Program-made: the position numbers and the translations under genes | From: an uncultured Christensenellaceae bacterium | GTDB taxonomy: Bacteria > Bacillota > Clostridia > Christensenellales > UBA1242 | Direction of reading: 5' to 3' | Length of the DNA: 5,547 nucleotides | Assembly: GCA_949902685.1 (NCBI GenBank) | Contig: CATLDS010000047.1 | Span: 1-5,547, forward strand | Notes under the pieces: generated by a model | Database searches by the model: none | Told to the model about the DNA's origin: nothing | The model's input: the letters and a program-made list of their open reading frames with translations, nothing else | Shown here: positions 5,455 through 5,547 of the stretch, piece after piece | Numbering within the stretch: the first letter of the stretch is position 1 | How the letters are laid out: every line of letters starts with the position of its first letter

Positions 5455-5547
5455 ATGAAGAAACTGGCAGCGTTATTGATGGCGGTCGTGGTGGCTGCGG
5501 GAGTCCTTGCAGGCTGCGGCGGAAAGGACGCAAAGGAAGAGACGGAG
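5455..5547 (+). CDS. Lipoprotein, N-terminal fragment cut by window edge
   Basis: Only 31 codons are present. They encode a textbook lipoprotein signal: a KK n-region, a hydrophobic Ala/Val/Leu stretch, and the lipobox LAGC with the cysteine at residue 20, followed by GGKDAKEETE, a polar linker. Signal peptidase II would cleave before Cys20, and the mature protein would be tethered by lipid to the outer face of the membrane. Such starts are common in solute-binding proteins of ABC transporters, but nothing here identifies the mature domain. Composition is odd: 55 of 93 bases are G or C and 20 of 30 codons after the start end in G or C, unlike the preceding genes. An Ala/Gly-rich signal explains some of this, but not the third positions. 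Confidence 0.85.
   Translation, partial: MKKLAALLMAVVVAAGVLAGCGGKDAKEETE

Overview
The window looks like AT-rich DNA from a low-GC Bacillota, most likely a Clostridia-type organism. This is inferred from strong AGGAG-type ribosome binding sites, TTGACA/TATATT promoter architecture, intrinsic terminators, and a leucyl-tRNA synthetase of the clostridial-looking KMGKR variety. No taxonomic search could be run.

Layout: (1) Positions 1-2196 hold the 3' nine-tenths of leuS, whose start and HIGH motif lie upstream of the window. It is closed by a strong intrinsic terminator whose stem overlaps the stop codon. (2) After about 75 bp of very AT-rich spacer comes a textbook promoter (TTGACA, 17 nt, TATATT) carrying a 12-bp palindrome, then a membrane-anchored family 2 glycosyltransferase (2327-3612). 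Its reading frame is broken by an apparent one-base deletion near 3460, which strands a 49-residue conserved-looking C-terminal tail in another frame. (3) A 210-bp non-coding gap holds an imperfect inverted repeat and a second intrinsic terminator. (4) A tight gene run follows: a divergent PlsC-like acyltransferase (3823-4602), a GT8 glycosyltransferase that overlaps it by 8 nt (GTG start), and 11 nt later the start of a lipoprotein gene that leaves the window.

The GT2, acyltransferase and GT8 genes together suggest synthesis or modification of a cell-envelope glycolipid or surface glycan; this is inference from families and adjacency. leuS appears to be an unrelated housekeeping neighbour separated by terminator and promoter. 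The last 93 bases are far richer in GC (55 of 93 bases) than the DNA just before them (19 of 90), so the lipoprotein gene may be foreign or the contig may be chimeric there.

I found no RNA genes, CRISPR, insertion sequences or obvious novel multi-gene system. The observations most worth checking are the glycosyltransferase frameshift, the composition break at the right edge, and the altered signature motifs in the LeuRS and the acyltransferase.
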